Below, piece after piece: positions 58,192 to 64,000 of a stretch of 64,000 nucleotides of DNA. Position 1 is the first letter of the stretch. The number at the start of each line of letters is the position of its first letter. The stretch is from Sipunculus nudus (taxonomy: Eukaryota; Annelida; Sipuncula; Golfingiida; Sipunculidae), in the NCBI GenBank assembly GCA_026874595.1, contig CM049317.1:39022401-39086400 (forward strand), read 5' to 3'. Below the pieces are notes generated by a model. That model saw only the letters and a program-made list of their open reading frames with translations. It did no database searches and was not told where the DNA came from. Both the position numbers and the translations under genes were made by a program.

Positions 58192-61100
58192 AGCTCAGCT
58201 GACTATAAGTCATCTGAGCTATAGTCGTGGTCTTTTGTCCGTCGGCTGTCCTTCTTGCCGTCCGTCCGTCCGTCCGTCTTGCCGTCCGTTCCTTAAACTG
58301 GCACGTTTTGAAACCGTTGAACCTACGAATCTGAAATTCGGCATACCATTAGATGACCCCAAAATCTCCTACCATACCGAAAATTGGGTCACTAGGACTT
58401 CGTTCCTTCGAATTATTAAGGAAAAACCTCCGTTTTCCATTAAAAAAACCATTGTTACACTTCAAGACTGCCTTGTATCAAAACCACTGACCTGGTATTG
58501 ACCATTTTTAATATATTAATTCCTCTATATATTTCCTATGTACATACGAGAAATTAATTTGATATTTTTTTTAATTCTTGAAGTAATTGGCCCAAATATA
58601 ATGCACTTTGTAAAAATTCAGGAAATATATTTACTCCCTTAACTTGAGAATTGCTGAAGCTAGAGACAATCTTTCAGGTATATACCTATATTTAGTCAAG
58701 ATTCAATTGTATACCCAAAATTAGATCTGATTTTTTTAAGTTTTATTAGTTTTTAGCATAAATATAAAATCAGTACCTTAAATTTTGACCAAGATTTGAC
58801 CATGGCACATTTTATTCCTGTAACTGCTGTGGATTTAATTTTCACAGCATGTTACCATAAACATTTCATCTCTAAACATCTGAAATTTGAAACCAGTTGA
58901 TCAAAAACTGTTGATTTTATTCCAGTTTTCAAGCACCATGTAAAGTATTGTTTACATTAAACAAGTGTTATGCAATTCAGCTCCCTAGCTTCCCAGGCCA
59001 GCTCTCAGCTCCCAAATTTTGCATACAGTTAGATGTCCCCAAAACCCCCTACCATACCAAAGTTTGGTCACTAGAATTTCATTCCTTTGAGATGTTAAGA
59101 AAAAACTTTAATTTTCAATTAAAAACCCATTGTCATTGTTACACTTCAAGACTGCCTAATATCAAAACCACTGATCTGACTTTGATCATTTAAAATATAC
59201 ATGTTCTTAATATAAAATCAGTACCTTAAATTTTGGCCAAGATTTGACCATGGCACAATTTATTCCTGTAAATGCTGTGGATTTAATTTTCACAGGTTGT
59301 TACCATAAACATTTTATCTCTAAACATCTGAAATTTGAAACCAGTTGATCAAAAACTGTTGATTTTATTTCAGTTTTCAAGCACCATGTAAAGTATTGTT
59401 TACATTAAGCAAGTGTTATGCAATTCAGCTCCCTAGCTTCCCAGGCCAGCTCTCAGCTCCCAAATTTTGCATACAGTTAGATGTCCCCAAAACACCCTAC
59501 CATACCAAAGTTTGGTCACTAGAATTTCATTCCTTTGAGATATTAAGAAAAAACTTTAATTTTCAATTAAAAACCCATTTTCATTGTTACACTTCAAGAC
59601 TGGCTTATATCAAAACCACTGATCTGACTTTGATCATTTAAAATATACATGTTCTATTTATAGTCTATACACATGCCAGAAATGATGTGAGTATTGCGAA
59701 ATTGCTTTAAGTTATGGGCCGGAACATAATGCACTTTGTAAACAAGAAATATATTTACTCCCTTAATATGAAAATTGCTGAAGCTAGAGATTTTTTTGTC
59801 AGGGATATAATATTATATAATCAAGATTAAATTGTATACCCAAAATTAGTTCTGAACTTTTCAAAGTTTATAAGTTATTAGCATAAATATAAAATCAGTA
59901 CCTTAAATTTTGCCTAATTTTGATCATCGCATGTTTGTTTCCTGTAAGCACTGTAGATATAATTTTCATATCATGCAGAAATAAGGATTTCAGCTTGTTA
60001 GTTTTGAAAGTTGAAAGAAATTGGCCAAAAGCTGTAGCTTTTATTAAAGTTTTTATGAGACCATGTCAGACCCAGGCTCTTTCCAGCCCCTCTTCAGTCA
60101 CCTGTATGTCCTCAAGTTGACCTTTCAGGCCAATTATGCAGGCTTGACGCGGGGCATATACTTGCAGCTAGGCAGCTTATTGCTGGCCACAGCTGATCCA
60201 GGTGTCCAACCCAGCTCATCTGTTAGTTGTTTAGACCAACAGCATAACAATAAACAATGAATAAATAATTTTTTATAGGTTTATAAGAACAACTTTAAAA
60301 ATAATCAATAGAAAAGGAATTTAACAGTTGATGAGTAACACTAACAGGGAATTACCTTGCAGTTACTGATGTTTTATGGATTTTGTATGGATGGATGAAA
60401 ATGTATTCCAAGTAACACCATTGAGTCACCTATGGTATTTTTCTTTTCAATTTTAATAATGAAAAAAAAAATAATAAATTATATTGTTCTATACTATTAG
60501 GTATTAAATAAAGGAAATTAATGTTTGACAAAGATACAGTTGATAATATAAATGTAAATTCCCAGGTTTTTTCCAAGTGTTTCAGCTTGTTAATTTATAT
60601 TTATTTCAAATTTTTAAAAAAAAGTTAAAATATGTCAAAATTTTTAAACTTTACTCGGACAAGTACAGATTAAAGATGTCAATATGTCTCACTTATGACA
60701 TTTAGACACGTGGCTATAACAGCTGTCACAAGACTATTTAATTTATATTACTTAAAATTTATATTACTGGTTCCTATATTTCAGTTAATAAAATTAAACT
60801 TGCCCGTCTCTAGTTTTCTCATCGTATAATTTATAGGGTATTCTTATCCTTGGATTACTTTTTACACATATAATGGTTTCATAGCTGAGATACTTCAAAT
60901 TTTTTTCTGATACATTTTTATTTAATAAAAAAAATTGAATATGATAAAAAATCAGATCTTAGACAAATTCTCATTATGATTTCTTTAATGTTAATAATTG
61001 TCATAAGACTCTTGCTATGTCTAGTGTGTAGATTGATGTGAAGGTAGTCCAAAGTGAATATTATAGTTTTATTTTTTAATATAAATAAAATTCATAAAAC

Positions 61101-61740
61101 CAGGTACTTATGATCATTATTTAAATTTGTGATATTTGTTTATTCTGGATTCTCAAGAACTATGCTGGAACTGAATAAATACCAGACACGGTGCAGTACT
61201 TTGCAAATGTATTTGAATGCAAATATGAATATGTACTCCTTAATTTCATGTATAAGGATAGTAATACAGGTAAAAATTAAAGTGTTTGAATACAAATGCA
61301 TTCATGAATATATACTATAATATTATTTTAATAATCATTTATTTCGATTATATTATTTAAAAAATTTTGATGAAGAAAACATGGTACTGTTATTATTTTT
61401 AATTTAAATTATATTTGACATTATATTTGTTATTAATTTTTAATAGATAGTTCAACTTTTCAAATACTTCTGCTGCAATGTAGGTAAAGTTTTATGGCCA
61501 AGTCAAAACCTATGTGATAATAGCACACCATTTCCAACTGTAAATAATATTAATGACATCAATCCTTTTCCCTGTCTCCAAGGATATTATCAAAATCTTG
61601 CATAACTTGAGTTAAACACTATCAACTCATAATAGAGCTTATATTACCTCACAAAACCAGCCTTTGCCTACCTCCTCTTCCAAATCATATTTTGTGATCA
61701 TATATAAAACAGCTGAGCGCCGTGACCCATGGGTCGCTTG
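58192..61740 (+). mobile_element. Helentron-like element, family 1, inner copy
   Basis: The head AGCTCAGCTGACTATAAG directly follows the outer copy's CTTACGTTTTT. The tail CAGCTGAGCGCCGTGACCC then ATGGGTCGCTTG ends at 61740. It is 3549 bp. The body contains a 448-bp tandem duplication (58763-59660), text shared with 5330-5590, and AT-rich text shared with 22380-22760. No Rep/helicase or other coding domain was found. Confidence 0.75.
58763..59660 (+). repeat. 448-bp tandem duplication, two copies plus a partial third
   Basis: TATAAAATCAGTACCTTAAA begins at 58763 and again at 59211; the copies are nearly identical over 448 bp, including CAGCTCCCTAGCTTCCCAGG. A partial copy of the start recurs at about 59889. 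Matching 81-codon frames in both copies follow from the duplication; no protein family is recognised. Confidence 0.9.
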
Positions 61741-62960
61741 TTTTTCTCTATTTTTGAGACCTCAAAAGATGCCGTCTTCCGTTAAGAGGGCACAAATCGT
61801 AACGGCTGGACCTGGAATCTTCTCACTTTACATCCAGAGAGGTCCATGAAAAGTTTTCTTGGAAACCTGGAATAAAGTCCCTGTTACCTATACTCTTCCA
61901 GCTATGGGGCTCCGAAGTACCCCCCCGAATAATGAAAAATTTGATACAAAAGCTCAAGTATCTGAACAACTAATGCATTGATCACCATGATTCTTTGCAT
62001 GGATATTAATCATGGAGTGTTTCATCAGTTTCTGCAGACTGGTGGGGTCATCTGTATTTTTTAAATTTTTTTTAACGATTTTTTTTTCTCTATTTTGAGA
62101 CCTAAAAAGATGCCGTCATCTGTCAACAGGGCACAAATCGTAACGGCTGGACCTGGAATCTTCTCTCTTAACATCCAGAGAGGTCCATGAAAAGTCTTCT
62201 TGGAAACCTGGAATAAGGTCTCTGTTACCCATATTCTTCCAGCTATGGGCCTCCGAAGTACCCCCCAGAATAATGAAAAAATTGAAACAAAAGCTCAAGT
62301 ATCTAAACAACTAATGTATTGATCACCAAGATTCTTTGCATGGATATTGATCATGGAGTGTTTCATCAGTTTCTGCAGACTGGTGGGGCCACCTGTATTT
62401 TTTCGATTTTTTACGATTTTTTTCTCTATTTTTGAGACCTAAAAAGATGCCGTCATCTGTCAACAGGGCACAAATCGTAACGGCTGGACCTGGAATCTAC
62501 TCTCTTAACATCCAGAGAGGTCCATGAAAAGTCTTCTTGGAAACCTGGAATAAGGTCTCTGTTACCCATATTCTTCCAGCTATGGGCCTCCGAAGTACCC
62601 CCCAGAATAATGAAAAATTTGATACAAAAGCTCAAGTATCTGAACAACTAATGCATTGATCACCATGATTCTTTGCATGGATATTAATCATTGAGTGTTT
62701 CATCAGTTTCTGCAGACTGGTGGCGCTAACTGTATTTTTCGATTTGTACTATTTTTTTTCTCTATTTTGAGACCTTAAAAGATGCGGTCATCTATTAACA
62801 GGGCACAAATCGTAACAACTAGACCTAGAATCCTTTTTCTTAAAATGCTGGGAGGGCTATGAAAAATCTCCTTGGAAACCTAAATTAGATCTCTGTCACT
62901 CATATTGTCTGAGCTATGGGGCTCAGAAGTAACCCCCCCCCCCAGAATAATTGAGATTTT
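61741..62960 (+). repeat. 338-bp tandem core repeat, about 3.5 copies
   Basis: The landmark TCTCTATTTTTGAGACCT recurs at about 61745, 62086, 62420 and 62760, spacing about 337 bp. Units carry CAGACTGGTGGGGCCACCTG and GCACAAATCGTAACGGCTGG. It is the same repeat as at 22860 (+) and 19356 (-). Confidence 0.9.
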
Positions 62961-63376
62961 GATACCAAAGTAGGGCACAAATCATAACCATGGGGCCCAG
63001 AATCTTCTTACTTGATATCCTGAGAGTTCCTCAAAAGTTCTTCCCAGAACACTGAAATTGGGTCACAGTGACCTATATTCTCAGAATTTTGGGGTATGTT
63101 TGAGCACCCCAGAAATAATGCAAAATACACACAAATTGCCAGATTCATCATGAAAGGCTGGTTGGATTGTCATCAAATTTGTTGTGCTTATGGGTCTTGA
63201 TGAACTTAAGCTAATATGCATGAACATTGATGCCACCTATCTTAATAAGTTGTCTGTGCAAGGACTTATTATCAAGATGTCAGTCAGCTGAGCGTCATGA
63301 CCCATGGGTCACTTGTTATAGTATATGTGTATTTTTATATCATATGTGTATACAACTGACTGTTCACTGTATCCAG

Positions 63377-64000
63377 GACCCTATTAGAAAACAGCACACT
63401 GTGATGAATGGGCATCCTGAAATGTTTGTCATAAGTAACAAAGCAACACCTACAGAAGACCTTGGTCTACAAAGCTCAGCAGAGTCAAGTTCTTCCGCTT
63501 ATGTCAATACAAATGGACTTATTGATATTCAATCAAAAAGTCGTGTCTTAATATTTGGTGATTCCTTAGTGAGAGACTCCTATTCCAGTGTGGCTAACCA
63601 TTTATGTGACAAGAAAATTTCTGTGTTAAGTACTAGTGGGCTCACACTTGATGATGCTTTGTCCAAACTACCAAAAACTGCAAAAGATTTGTCAAATGAT
63701 GATTGTTTAGTGGTTCAAGTAGGCACAAACAACGTTTATCGTGATGACACCCTAACCTTTGTTAACAAATACACTGACATGCTGCAAAACACTAGAAGCA
63801 GCACCAACTGTAAAATTGTCAGTTTGGCAATCCCTAAATATTTACATGACAACATTGTAAATAGAAAAATCACCATTATAAACAATGAACTGAGAAAGAG
63901 ATGTGAATCCCTTGAGAATATCATATTTTGTGACTGCTCACCACCTTTGAAAAGGTCATACTATCGATATGATGGTATACATTTGAGTAAATTCGGCACA
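63377..64000 (+). CDS. SGNH/GDSL-type hydrolase domain protein, partial (runs off the window)
   Basis: A 208-codon open frame following an acceptor-like CACTGTATCCAG (AG at 63375-63376), so an internal exon is likely; no start codon is assigned. A low-complexity Ser/Asn-rich lead of about 55 residues precedes the domain. Catalytic blocks of the SGNH fold are visible: block I VLIFGDSLVRD (Ser in the GDS at 63557-63565), block III VVQVGTNN, and block V YDGIHLSKFG with the Asp-x-x-His pair. The order and spacing (about 130 residues from GDS to DGIH) fit the family. SGNH enzymes cleave esters, but related domains also occur in invertebrate retroelement proteins, so it could be a host enzyme or element-derived. 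The C terminus lies beyond the window. Confidence 0.75.

Larger units (their letters stand above)
58016..63315 (+). mobile_element. Helentron-like element, family 1, outer copy interrupted by another copy
   Basis: The head AGCTCAGCTGACTGTAAG follows T5 at 58011-58015. The core text GTGGCACCACCTGTA and a T-rich tract lead to the break at 58191. The core resumes at 61741 (TTTTTCTCTATTTTTGAGAC) and runs through 338-bp repeats to the tail CAGCTGAGCGTCATGACCC then ATGGGTCACTTG, ending 63315. The unbroken junction sequence is visible in the element's own core at about 62406-62425. Confidence 0.75.

Noticed and set aside
58948-59641. Paired 81-codon frames as a duplicated gene
   Set aside because: They follow from the 448-bp duplication of element sequence and show no protein family signature.

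Overview
The window is eukaryotic and AT-rich, with an unusually heavy repeat load and very few coding genes. The class II PAQR receptor, the intron-type boundaries (GT...AG) and a large family of repeats with GCTCAGCTGA-type ends fit a lophotrochozoan, most likely a mollusc such as a bivalve. That is an inference from repeat style and gene content; the species cannot be named from the sequence.

Coding content. One intact gene is well supported: a 336-residue membrane progestin/adipoQ receptor (PAQR) on the + strand at 33495-34505, just after a splice acceptor. A second reading frame enters the right edge (63377-64000, +) and encodes a SGNH/GDSL-type hydrolase domain cut off by the window end. 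A decayed, intron-containing Mutator-like transposase lies at 53254-54597. A short unrecognised exon-like frame lies on the - strand at 55436-55597, between two LTR-like direct repeats. Nearly all other long open frames are artefacts of tandem repeats.

Repeat layout. The left third holds a TIR element with an 8-bp target duplication (2285-2882), tRNA-like SINE heads (3.85-4.2 kb), a 25-bp satellite (6.29-7.58 kb), a hAT-type element with an 8-bp duplication (8742-9720), 37-bp and ~42-bp satellites (9.76-13.17 kb), a hAT MITE (14197-14637) and a split 49-bp satellite (14.68-16.68 kb). The middle (19.3-33.4 kb) is a stack of nested elements: two sequence-distinct families share one terminal layout resembling non-autonomous Helentrons, plus a TIR element with a 22-bp GC-rich satellite inside, a pogo/Tigger-like element (27037-28286) and a 25-bp satellite that served as landing site for other elements. 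Downstream of the PAQR gene come further satellites of 59, 26, 31, 64, 22, 31 and 48 bp. The right end (56.5-63.3 kb) holds further Helentron-like elements, including a clear element-within-element insertion (58192-61740 inside 58016-63315).

The genes show no common pathway. The window reads as gene-poor intergenic or intronic DNA around one receptor gene, shaped by transposition and satellite expansion. The most useful observations are the shared end layout of the two element families, the reconstructable nested insertions at T-runs, and the miniature LTR-like unit carrying an open frame.
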